This document shows, in pieces, positions 35,101 to 42,737 of a DNA stretch of 64,000 bases (positions are counted from its first letter, which is position 1; each line of letters starts with the position of its first letter). This DNA is from Arthrobacter oryzae (GTDB lineage Bacteria > Actinomycetota > Actinomycetes > Actinomycetales > Micrococcaceae). The stretch covers positions 60,469-124,468 of the forward strand of contig NZ_JAUSSM010000011.1 of NCBI RefSeq assembly GCF_030812315.1, read 5' to 3'. Both the position numbers and the translations under genes were made by a program. Under the pieces are notes generated by a model. The model was not told the DNA's origin. It did not search any database and was given only the letters and a program-made list of their open reading frames with translations.

Positions 35101-36044
35101 CCCGAGTTGCTGCCATCGACTGCGGAACCAATTCCATCCGGCTCCTGATCGCCGATGTCGACGGAAACGGAAGCAGCTCCCGGCTCACCGACGTCGTGCG
35201 TGAAATGCGCGTGGTCAGGCTTGGCCAGGGCGTGGACGCAACCGGTGAACTCGCGCAGGAGGCCCTCGACAGGACCTTTGCGGCAACGTCCGATTACGCC
35301 GGGCTCATCCGTGAGCACGGGGCCGGGAAGGTCCGCTTCGTTGCCACCTCCGCAACCCGCGACGCCCGCAACCGGCAGGTGTTCGTGGACGGCATCCGAG
35401 AGATCCTTGGCGTGGAACCTGAAGTCATAACGGGCGATGAAGAGGCGGCCCTTTCCTTTGCCGGCGCCAGCAGCGTCCTGCCGTCCCGGGGCACCGACCC
35501 GGTGCTCGTGGTGGACCTTGGCGGCGGAAGCACCGAGTTTGTCCTTGGCGACGCCAGCGGCGTCATCGCCGCCAAATCCGTGGACGTCGGCTGTGTCCGG
35601 ATGACGGAACGCCATCTTCGCAACGACCCGCCGTCGCCGGAGCAGATCGCTGCGGCGGAGGCCGACGTCGACGCCGCCATCAGCGAGGCAGGACTGGCCG
35701 TTCCGCTGGACCGCACCGTCGCCGTGGTCGGCGTGGCGGGGTCCGTCACCACCATTACGGCCCATGCGCTCCGGTTGCCGGAATACTCGCCTGCTGCCAT
35801 CCACGGTACGGAACTTCCCCTCGGAACGTTTGGCGAAGCCTGCACGGATCTCCTGGAGATGTCCAAGGCCGACCGCGCCGGACTGCCCTACATGCATCCT
35901 GGCCGGGTTGACGTCATCGGCGCCGGGGGACTGGTCTGGCGCCGGGTCCTGGAGCGCCTGGCCGAGGTAACGGACGGCAGGATCACTTCGGCGGTGGCCA
36001 GTGAACACGATATTCTCGACGGAATTGCCCTGAGTATCAGTTAG
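35097..36044 (+). CDS. ppx: Exopolyphosphatase / guanosine pentaphosphatase family
   Basis: Ppx/GppA phosphatase of the actin-like ATPase fold: VAAIDCGTNSIRLLI (phosphate 1), FVATSATRDARN, GDEEAALSFAGA and VVDLGGGSTEFVLG (phosphate 2). 315 aa, the short form without the C-terminal HD domain, as in actinobacterial Ppx. It degrades polyphosphate or pppGpp. GTG overlaps the DUF501 stop. Confidence 0.94.
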   Translation: MTRVAAIDCGTNSIRLLIADVDGNGSSSRLTDVVREMRVVRLGQGVDATGELAQEALDRTFAATSDYAGLIREHGAGKVRFVATSATRDARNRQVFVDGIREILGVEPEVITGDEEAALSFAGASSVLPSRGTDPVLVVDLGGGSTEFVLGDASGVIAAKSVDVGCVRMTERHLRNDPPSPEQIAAAEADVDAAISEAGLAVPLDRTVAVVGVAGSVTTITAHALRLPEYSPAAIHGTELPLGTFGEACTDLLEMSKADRAGLPYMHPGRVDVIGAGGLVWRRVLERLAEVTDGRITSAVASEHDILDGIALSIS

Positions 36045-36101
36045 CGACTTGGCGTCAGCTAAAGAAGAAGCATCAGCCGGATTCCGTATCCGGCAGGTGC
36101 C

Positions 36102-37538
36102 ATGAGACAGCAGCCCGCCACGTGCTGCGCCACGAGATGCAGAGCCGATTGGACCCGAATGACCAGAGCAACAACCCGCTGGGGCCGGACGGCCTCCGCC
36201 GTGACTGCGATGGCCCTTGCCGTAGGCAGCCTGGCGACGTCGCTGATTGCGGCGCCGGAGGCCCGGGCCGATTCATGGCGGGACAAGCAGTACTGGCTGG
36301 CCGAGTCCGGCATCACCAAGGCGTGGGAAGTTTCCAAGGGCGCCAACGTCAAAGTGGCAGTCATCGACAGCGGCGTGGATGCCAAGCACCCGGACCTGAA
36401 AGGCGTGGTTGTCGGGGGGAGCGACGCCTCCGGGGCCGGGAGCGCCGACGGGCAGAAGAGCATCGGGTCAAAGCCTGAACACGGCACGCTGGTGGCAACG
36501 ATGCTGGCCGGACGCGGCCACCAGCCGCCGAAGTCCACTGCCAGTCCCGCCCCGGGAGCCAAACCGGCGCCCGGCCCGGACGGCATAGTGGGCGTCGCCC
36601 CCGAAGCCCAGATCCTCTCGGTTTCCACTTGGCTTGGATCTCCGAATCCCGGAGGAAAGAGTGATCAGGAACAGATTCCCGCCGCGGTCCGCTGGGCCGT
36701 GGACAACGGTGCACGCGTGATCAACATTTCCCTGGGCAGCACCTCGCCGGAGTGGCCGCAGAGCTGGGACGCCGCGTTCCTCTATGCCGAGCAAAAGGAC
36801 GTGGTCATCGTTGCCGCTGCCGGCAACCGTGTGGGCGGCAACGTCCAGGTGGGGGCACCGGCAACCATCCCGGGCGTCCTGACAGTGGCCGGGCTGGACC
36901 GGAAGGGCGCCGCGAGCGTCGACTCGTCCTCCCAGGGCATCAGCATCGGCGTGGCTGCGCCGGCGGAAAACCTGATCGGCGGCATGCCCGGAGACGGCTA
37001 CGCAGAGTGGGCGGGCACGTCCGGAGCCACCCCGATCGTATCCGGCGTGGCGGCGCTGATCCGCTCCAAGTGGCCGGAGATGACAGCCAGCCAGGTCATC
37101 AACAGGATTGTTACCACTGCCAAGGACGCGGGTGCGCCGGGCAAGGACCCCATTTATGGTTTTGGCGTACTCAACGCCGAAGCCGCGCTGAAGGATGACG
37201 TGCCTGAAACGAAGGTGAATCCGCTGGGCACCGTCGGTGACTGGATCAGGATCCACCGGCGCGGCGAGGCAGCCGCGAGCACTCCCGCCGCGGCGCCCGG
37301 CGACAGCCCCACGAGTGCGCCGCCCACCCTGCCCGCCGCCACGATACCTGTGGCAGAGGCCCCGTCACGGCTGGACAGCGCTGTGCCCGCGATGGTGGTA
37401 ATCGGCTTCGGCCTGCTGTTCGCGGCCATCGTGGCGGGTGCCGCGTTCCAGCTTCGAAGGGCGTCCCGGAATCCCCGTGGTGTTCGCGACGAGCCGGAAA
37501 CCGGAGTGCTTGACGCGGTGGACTCCGGCGGAACGTAA
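36102..37538 (+). CDS. S8 subtilisin-like serine protease, membrane-anchored (mycosin-like)
   Basis: Exported protease with a signal peptide cleaving near APEARA-DSW, and a full triad: Asp in VAVIDSGVD, His in EHGTLVATM, Ser in GTSGATPIVSG. A Pro/Ala-rich linker and C-terminal transmembrane helix (AMVVIGFGLLFAAIVAGAAF) followed by a basic tail anchor it outside the membrane, the architecture of mycosins. No ESX/type VII genes are nearby. Start ATG 36102 has a CAGG upstream; ATG 36159 would give a more classical signal peptide. A hairpin (36076-36094) sits just before ATG 36102. Confidence 0.9.
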   Translation: MRQQPATCCATRCRADWTRMTRATTRWGRTASAVTAMALAVGSLATSLIAAPEARADSWRDKQYWLAESGITKAWEVSKGANVKVAVIDSGVDAKHPDLKGVVVGGSDASGAGSADGQKSIGSKPEHGTLVATMLAGRGHQPPKSTASPAPGAKPAPGPDGIVGVAPEAQILSVSTWLGSPNPGGKSDQEQIPAAVRWAVDNGARVINISLGSTSPEWPQSWDAAFLYAEQKDVVIVAAAGNRVGGNVQVGAPATIPGVLTVAGLDRKGAASVDSSSQGISIGVAAPAENLIGGMPGDGYAEWAGTSGATPIVSGVAALIRSKWPEMTASQVINRIVTTAKDAGAPGKDPIYGFGVLNAEAALKDDVPETKVNPLGTVGDWIRIHRRGEAAASTPAAAPGDSPTSAPPTLPAATIPVAEAPSRLDSAVPAMVVIGFGLLFAAIVAGAAFQLRRASRNPRGVRDEPETGVLDAVDSGGT

Positions 37539-37554
37539 CGGGACGGTTATTAGT

Positions 37555-37572
37555 TAGTGAAGATTTTCACAA
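37555..37572 (+). promoter_or_regulatory. Rex-like redox operator upstream of ndh
   Basis: TAGTGAA-GATT-TTCACAA matches the Rex consensus TTGTGAA-N4-TTCACAA at 13 of 14 defined positions. It overlaps the expected -35 area of the ndh promoter (TATTCT -10 box at 37580-37585). Rex is a NADH/NAD+-sensing repressor whose known targets in Firmicutes include ndh. The rex gene itself is not in the window. Confidence 0.72.
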
Positions 37573-37591
37573 ACTACTGTATTCTTAAATC

Positions 37592-39067
37592 ATGGCAACA
37601 ACCCCACAGCTCCAGGACCGTCCCAGGGTACTCGTCGTCGGCGGCGGGTACGTCGGCCTGTACGTAGCCCTCAAACTGCAGAACAAGATCGCGAATGCCG
37701 GTGGCATCGTCACCGTCGTTGATCCGCTGCCCTACATGACTTACCAGCCCTTCCTGCCGGAAGTAGCCGGCGGAAACATTGAGGCGCGCCACGCAGTCGT
37801 CTCCCACCGCCAGCACCTGAAGCAGACGGAACTCATCCAGGGCCGCGTCACCTCGATCGACCACGCGAACCGGACAGCCGTGGTTGCCCCGGCCGATGGC
37901 GGCCCGAACTTTGAGGTGCCGTACTTCGACGTCGTGATGGCCGCAGGAGCCATTACCCGCACGTTCCCGATCAAGGGCCTGGCGGACAAGGGCATCGGCC
38001 TCAAGACCATCGAGGAAGCCGTTGCCCTGCGCAACAAGGTCCTCGAGCGGATCGAAGCCGGTTCCACCATCACCGATCCCGCAGCACGCGCCCGCGCACT
38101 CACCTTCGTGGTGGTTGGCGGCGGCTTCGCCGGCATCGAGTGCATCACTGAGATGGAAGACCTGGCCCGCGCGGCGGTCAAGAACAACCCCCGCATCAAG
38201 CAGGAGGAAGTCCGCTTCGTCCTGGTTGAGGCCATGGGCCGCATCATGCCCGAGGTCACGGCCAAGCAGGCCGAGTGGGTTGTGGAGCACCTGCGCAGCC
38301 GCGGCATCGAGGTGCTGCTGAACACCTCGCTGGACAACGCCGAGGGCTCCCTGAAGCTCATCAACCTTCCGGACAAGACCCCGGCCCAGGAATTCGAAGC
38401 GGACACCCTCGTCTGGACTGCCGGCGTGCAGGCCAACCCGATGGTCCGCTCCACCGACTTCCCGCTCGAGCCGCGCGGACGCGTCCGCGTCCTTCCGGAC
38501 CTGCGTGTCGCGGGTGACGAAGGCATCATTGAGAACGCCTGGGCCGCCGGCGACGTCGCGGCCGTGCCGGACCTCACGGGCAGCGGCCTGCCGGACGGTA
38601 CCTGCGTACCGAACGCGCAGCACGCCCTTCGCCAGGCCAAACGCCTCGCGAAGAACCTGTGGGCCTCCCGCTGGGACAAGGAACTCAAGGATTACAAGCA
38701 CAAGAACCTGGGTGCCGTTGCCGGCTTCGGCGAATGGAAGGGTGTTGCCAACATCAACCTCCTGGGTCGCATCGGACTCAAGGGCCCCCTGGCCTGGCTG
38801 GCGCACCGTGGCTACCACGGCCTGGCCATGCCCACGGTTGAGCGTAAGATCCGCGTCATCTTCGGCTGGATCCTCGCCTTCATCATGGGCCGCGACACCA
38901 CCCAGCTGATGGACCTGGACAACCCGCGCGGCGCGTTCGTCGCCGCAGCCGCTCCGGCACCCAAGCCGGCAGCAGCTCCGGCCGCACCGGCCGCTGAAAA
39001 GCCGGCAGAGTCGGGCGCCGGAAGCACCAGCCAGCAGAAGCAGACCGTGTCGGCTGACAACAAGTAG
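37592..39067 (+). CDS. ndh: Type II NADH dehydrogenase (NDH-2)
   Basis: Non-proton-pumping NADH:quinone oxidoreductase, single FAD subunit at the inner membrane face. FAD-binding VVGGGYVGL (16-24), NADH-binding VVGGGFAGIE and the WAAGDVAAVPD/QHALRQAKR blocks are present; an amphipathic C-terminal helix (IRVIFGWILAFIMGRDTTQL) anchors it. The final 45 residues are an Ala/Pro/Ser tail. The ATG follows TATTCT by six bases, with no Shine-Dalgarno: probably leaderless and controlled by the Rex-like site upstream. Confidence 0.93.
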   Translation: MATTPQLQDRPRVLVVGGGYVGLYVALKLQNKIANAGGIVTVVDPLPYMTYQPFLPEVAGGNIEARHAVVSHRQHLKQTELIQGRVTSIDHANRTAVVAPADGGPNFEVPYFDVVMAAGAITRTFPIKGLADKGIGLKTIEEAVALRNKVLERIEAGSTITDPAARARALTFVVVGGGFAGIECITEMEDLARAAVKNNPRIKQEEVRFVLVEAMGRIMPEVTAKQAEWVVEHLRSRGIEVLLNTSLDNAEGSLKLINLPDKTPAQEFEADTLVWTAGVQANPMVRSTDFPLEPRGRVRVLPDLRVAGDEGIIENAWAAGDVAAVPDLTGSGLPDGTCVPNAQHALRQAKRLAKNLWASRWDKELKDYKHKNLGAVAGFGEWKGVANINLLGRIGLKGPLAWLAHRGYHGLAMPTVERKIRVIFGWILAFIMGRDTTQLMDLDNPRGAFVAAAAPAPKPAAAPAAPAAEKPAESGAGSTSQQKQTVSADNK

Positions 39068-39082
39068 CAGGCAGATGCCGTC

Positions 39083-39117
39083 AACAGCGGCCGTTCCCCC
39101 GGGGAACGGCCGCTGTT
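39083..39117 (+). terminator. Terminator after ndh
   Basis: 17-base perfect arms AACAGCGGCCGTTCCCC (39083-39099) and complement (39101-39117), followed by GCTGTTTAA. The T-rich end merges with the TTTAAT box used by the next gene. Confidence 0.85.
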
Positions 39118-39133
39118 GCTGTTTAATGGCCCA

Positions 39134-40078
39134 ATGACTGGTGAAAAGGACATTCGGACCCTCTTGGCATCCATCCGCCCCATCCTGCGGGAGGGCGAGT
39201 ACGTCTATGCACTCTGGCCATATGGCAGGCCGCTTGTTGCCGGCATCGAAGCCGCCGTCCGCGAAGCGGAAGGACTCACGGTGGTGCTGCCGCGTGCCGA
39301 GGCGGACAAACTCGGGCTTCCCTACGACTTTGTTGCCGCATGGATCACGCTGGAGGTGCATTCATCCCTGGAGGCCATTGGGCTCACGGCCGCAGTCAGC
39401 GCGGCGCTCACGGACGCCCGCATCAGCTGCAACGTCCTCGCCGGATTCCACCACGATCACCTCCTGGTTCCGGTGGCCGACGCAGACCGCGCCCTGGAAA
39501 CACTCCACGAACTTGCGGCCGAGAGCTCGGACCAGCCTGCGCCCGAACTCGTCCTGCGCAGCGAGCGTCCGGAGGACAGGCCCGCAATCCTGGAGCTGAC
39601 GGCGGCGGCCTTCTCGGTATCGCCCGCAACCGGGCTTCCGGTTGACGGCGAACCCGTTGAAGTCGGGCTGCTGAAGGAGCTCTTCGACTGCGACGAGTAC
39701 CTGTCCGAGTTCAGTATCGTTGCCGAACAGGAGGGTGAGGTGGTGGGCCATGTCATCAGCACCCGGGGCTGGGTGGGTGACCTCGAGCTGCTGGGGCTTG
39801 GCCCCATCGGAGTGGTTCCCCGGCTGCAGCACCACGGCATCGGCAGTGCACTCATGCAGGAGACCGTATCGCGTGCCAATGCTGCGGGGGAGAGGGGGAT
39901 TGCCTTGCTGGGCAGTCCGGAGTACTACTCCCGCTTCGGGTTCGTGCCGTCGGTCTCGTTGGGCATCGAACCGCCGGAGGTCGGATGGGGCGACCATTTC
40001 CAGTTGCTCCCGCTCGCCGTGTGGCCAGGAGGTGTCCACGGGAGGTTCCGGTATGCCGGACCCTTCGAACGGCTCTGA
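39134..40078 (+). CDS. ACT-like domain fused to GNAT N-acetyltransferase
   Basis: 314 aa. Residues about 10-130 resemble stand-alone ACT_7/CASTOR-type ACT proteins (LPYDFVAAWITLEVHSSLEA, LTAAVSAALTDARISCNVLA, FHHDHLLVP). Residues about 145-280 form a GNAT domain with the acetyl-CoA loop RLQHHGIGSALM and LGSPEYYSRFGF, typical of YhbS-like acetyltransferases. ACT domains bind amino acids, so an amino-acid-regulated acetylation is suggested (inference). ATG 39134 follows TTTAAT (39122-39127) by six bases. Confidence 0.85.
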   Translation: MTGEKDIRTLLASIRPILREGEYVYALWPYGRPLVAGIEAAVREAEGLTVVLPRAEADKLGLPYDFVAAWITLEVHSSLEAIGLTAAVSAALTDARISCNVLAGFHHDHLLVPVADADRALETLHELAAESSDQPAPELVLRSERPEDRPAILELTAAAFSVSPATGLPVDGEPVEVGLLKELFDCDEYLSEFSIVAEQEGEVVGHVISTRGWVGDLELLGLGPIGVVPRLQHHGIGSALMQETVSRANAAGERGIALLGSPEYYSRFGFVPSVSLGIEPPEVGWGDHFQLLPLAVWPGGVHGRFRYAGPFERL

Positions 40079-40098
40079 CGGGATATCATAGACCGGGC

Positions 40099-40172
40099 GC
40101 CCCAGTAGCCCAATTGGCAGAGGCAGCGGACTTAAAATCCGCGTGTTGTGGGTTCGAGTCCCACCTGGGGTA
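40099..40172 (+). tRNA. tRNA with UAA anticodon (Leu), class-I shaped
   Basis: Complete 74-nt cloverleaf without encoded CCA: acceptor GCCCCAG/CTGGGGT (40099-40105 with 40165-40171), D arm GCC/GGC, anticodon stem GCGGA/TCCGC with loop CTTAAAA (anticodon TAA), variable region of only five bases (GTGTT), T arm GTGGG-TTCGAGT-CCCAC, discriminator A at 40172. The anticodon and A73 specify leucine, but bacterial tRNA-Leu normally has a long variable arm. No integrase is nearby. Confidence 0.85.
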
Positions 40173-40282
40173 CTTTCCTTTTTCGACGCGCCGTCCTTCC
40201 GTGCGCCCGGTTTCGGCTGGAACCTTCCGCGTCTCCCCGCCTCCGCGCTGTGGTTTCCCATATGCAACGACTGTTATAAGGA

Positions 40283-40326
40283 TGTGACCATAGTCACTTA
40301 TGTTCGCGGGAAAATTGCACTAGCTT
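40283..40326 (+). promoter_or_regulatory. livK promoter with CRP/GlxR-like site
   Basis: TGTGA-CCATAG-TCACT (40283-40298) fits the CRP/GlxR consensus TGTGA-N6-TCACA with one mismatch. Immediately after it, TTATGT (40298-40303) and TAGCTT (40321-40326) are 17 bases apart; a start near 40333 puts the site centre at about -42, a class II activator position. The leader to ATG 40398 is about 65 bases. Confidence 0.65.
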
Positions 40327-40397
40327 GAAGTTAAATCAGGAACACCTGGTAATTCGCATCAAAGGCCGTTCGCACCTTTCGATCGAGGAGACTCTCA

Positions 40398-41747
40398 ATG
40401 ATTTCACTCCCCCAGGCGGCGCCCCGAGTCGCTAAGCTCACAGCGCTTAGCATCGGCGTCGCCCTTCTGGCTACGGCTTGTGGCGGCTCGTCCACCCCGA
40501 GCCAGACAGGCGCCACCACCCCGGCAGCCTCCGGCATCGCCTGCCCGGCACCCAGCGCCACTGCAGGCAGCACTACTGCACCAGGCGCCGGCGGCTCGGT
40601 TCCCGCCTCGACCACCACAACCGAAACACCGCTCAAGATTGGTTCGCTCCTGCCGACAACGGGGTCGCTGGCGTTCCTCGGCCCGCCCGAAATTGCCGGT
40701 GTCAACCTTGGCATCAAGGAAGTCAATGACGCAGGTGGCGTACTGGGCAAGCCCGTCGAGGTGATCCACCGCGACTCCGGCGACACCAAGACGGACATCG
40801 CCACCCAGTCCACCACGGCGCTGCTAGGAAGCGGCGTCAGCGCAATCGTCGGTGCTGCTTCATCGGGCGTTTCCAAGACCGTCATCAACCAGATCACGGG
40901 TGCCGGCGTTATCCAGTTCTCGCCGGCGAACACGTCCCCGGACTTCACCACCTGGGATGACAAGGGCCTCTACTGGCGCACGGCGCCTTCGGATGTGCTG
41001 CAGGGCAAGGTCCTCGGCAACTACATGGCGACCTGTGGTGCACAGACCGTGGGCATGATCGTCCTGAACGATGCCTATGGCACCGGTCTGGCGAAGAACG
41101 TCAAGGAAGCCTTTGAAGCTGCCGGCGGCAAGGTTGTCGCCGAGGAGCTCTTCAACGAAGGCGACTCGCAGTTCAGCAGCCAGGTTGACAAGGTCATCGC
41201 CGCCAAGCCTGACGCGATTGCCCTGATCACCTTCGACCAGGCCAAGAGCATCGTTCCCCTGATGACCGGCAAGGGCGTCAAGGCAACCCAGATGTTCATG
41301 GTGGACGGCAACACGTCGGACTACAGCAAGGACTTCCAGGCGGGCACGCTGAAGGGAGCCCAGGGCACCATCCCGGGCACGTTCGCCAAGGACGACTTCA
41401 AGAAGAAGCTGCTCGCCATTGACCCGGCCCTGAAGGACTACAGCTACGCTGGCGAGTCCTACGACGCCGTCAACCTGATTGCACTGGCAGCCGAGGCCGC
41501 CAAGAGCACGAAGGGCACCGATATCGCCAAGCAGCTCAAGGCGGTCTCTGAGGTCGGCGAGAAGTGCAACGACTACGCATCCTGCGTCACGCTGCTCCGC
41601 AACGACAAGGACATCGACTACGACGGCCAGTCCGGTCCGGTGACCTTCTCAGACGCCGGTGACCCGACGGAAGCCTACATCGGCATCTACGAGTACCAGG
41701 ATGACAACACCTACAAGCCGTCCAAGGAAGAATTCGGCAAGCTGTAA
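40398..41747 (+). CDS. livK: Branched-chain amino acid ABC importer, substrate-binding lipoprotein
   Basis: Periplasm-equivalent binding lipoprotein of the LIV family. The signal peptide ends in LLATAC with Cys28; a Ser/Thr/Ala/Pro-rich linker (about 29-78) spaces the binding domain from the membrane. LKIGSLLPTTGSLAFLGPPE starts the type I periplasmic-binding fold; VGAASSGVS and AGESYDAVNLIALA are family blocks. GAGGAGA precedes ATG 40398. Convergent with the livHMGF unit that encodes the rest of the transporter. The amino acid specificity is not certain. Confidence 0.92.
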   Translation: MISLPQAAPRVAKLTALSIGVALLATACGGSSTPSQTGATTPAASGIACPAPSATAGSTTAPGAGGSVPASTTTTETPLKIGSLLPTTGSLAFLGPPEIAGVNLGIKEVNDAGGVLGKPVEVIHRDSGDTKTDIATQSTTALLGSGVSAIVGAASSGVSKTVINQITGAGVIQFSPANTSPDFTTWDDKGLYWRTAPSDVLQGKVLGNYMATCGAQTVGMIVLNDAYGTGLAKNVKEAFEAAGGKVVAEELFNEGDSQFSSQVDKVIAAKPDAIALITFDQAKSIVPLMTGKGVKATQMFMVDGNTSDYSKDFQAGTLKGAQGTIPGTFAKDDFKKKLLAIDPALKDYSYAGESYDAVNLIALAAEAAKSTKGTDIAKQLKAVSEVGEKCNDYASCVTLLRNDKDIDYDGQSGPVTFSDAGDPTEAYIGIYEYQDDNTYKPSKEEFGKL

Positions 41748-41770
41748 AGCCGCCTTAACCTAGACAGCAC

Positions 41771-41802
41771 GAAAGCCCCCGTCCAGCCGGACGGGGGCTT
41801 TC
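41771..41802 (+). terminator. Terminator after livK
   Basis: 14-base perfect arms GAAAGCCCCCGTCC (41771-41784) and complement (41789-41802), four-base loop AGCC, then TGTTG. The A-rich/T-rich ends allow function in both directions. Confidence 0.88.
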
Positions 41803-41901
41803 TGTTGCCTGAGCCGCTGGTTGTGCCTCGGCTACGGTCTTCCCCACCATCTATCACCGCCTGCGGAGGCACCCGGAGCCGGCACATGGCCCAGACAACC
41901 A

Positions 41902-41933
41902 GAAGGGCCGCCACCAACCGGTGACGGCCCTTC
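41902..41933 (-). terminator. Terminator of the livHMGF operon
   Basis: GAAGGGCCG (41902-41910) pairs with CGGCCCTTC (41925-41933), with an inner CACC/GGTG pairing. Located just past the livF stop on the minus strand. Confidence 0.7.
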
Positions 41934-41966
41934 CACAGCCCCAGGACAGGGCTTAGAGAACAGCGC

Positions 41967-42737
41967 CTAGACTTCGTCCGCCAGGGTGCCGAGGTACAGC
42001 TGGATGACCTTGGGGTCCTTCATGAGCTCCCGGCCGGTGCCTGTGTACGCGTCTTTGCCCTGGTCCAGCACGTAGGCCCGGTCGCAGATCTGCAAGCAGC
42101 GGCGGGCGTTCTGCTCCACCATGATCACCGAGACCCCGGCCCGGTTGATCTCGTGGACCCGCAGGAACGTTTCATCCTGTTTGACGGGGGAGAGGCCGGC
42201 AGACGGCTCATCGAGCAGCAGGACGGCGGGCTCCATCATCAGGGCACGCCCCATGGCCACCATCTGGCGTTCACCGCCGGACAGCGAGCCGGCACGCTGG
42301 GCGCGACGCTTGGCGAGCTCAGGGAACAGGCTGGAGACGAAGTCGAACCGTTCGGCGAAATCCTTGGGCCTCTGGAACATGCCCATCTGCATGTTCTCCT
42401 CGATGGTCAGGGTGGCGAACACGTTGTTGTTCTGCGGGACGAAGCCCACACCCTTGGACACCAGTTTGTTGGCCTTGAGGCCGGTGATGTCCTGGCCCCG
42501 GACGACAACGGACCCCGAATGCACCTTCACCAGGCCGAACATCGCCTTCAACAGCGTGGACTTGCCCGCGCCGTTGGGGCCGATGATGCCGATCAGTTCG
42601 CCTTTACGGGCTTCGATGCTGCAGCCGTTCAGGATGTTGACGCCGGGGATGTAGCCCGCCACCAGGTTGGTGACCTTGACGACCGCTTCTTCCGCGGCGG
42701 TTGGTGTGGCGGCCGCTGCCGCGCTGGTGGCGCTCAT
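41967..42737 (-). CDS. livF: Branched-chain amino acid ABC importer ATPase LivF
   Basis: 256-aa nucleotide-binding subunit: Walker A GPNGAGKST, Q-loop FVPQNNN, signature LSGGERQMVAMGRAL, Walker B AVLLLDEPSAGL and H-switch replaced by the LivF-type IMVEQNAR. A 20-residue Ala-rich leader precedes the fold. Its ATG overlaps the livG stop. Works with LivG as an ATPase heterodimer. Confidence 0.95.
   Translation of the reverse strand: MSATSAAAAATPTAAEEAVVKVTNLVAGYIPGVNILNGCSIEARKGELIGIIGPNGAGKSTLLKAMFGLVKVHSGSVVVRGQDITGLKANKLVSKGVGFVPQNNNVFATLTIEENMQMGMFQRPKDFAERFDFVSSLFPELAKRRAQRAGSLSGGERQMVAMGRALMMEPAVLLLDEPSAGLSPVKQDETFLRVHEINRAGVSVIMVEQNARRCLQICDRAYVLDQGKDAYTGTGRELMKDPKVIQLYLGTLADEV

Noticed and set aside
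36076..36094. Intrinsic terminator after ppx
   Set aside because: GCCGGAT/ATCCGGC is a short 7-base stem without a T tract and lies directly against the next gene's start; a role in translation control is as likely, so it is not listed as a terminator.
40099..40172. tRNA-linked attachment site of an integrated element
   Set aside because: No integrase, no duplicated 3' tRNA end and no foreign gene cargo on either side.
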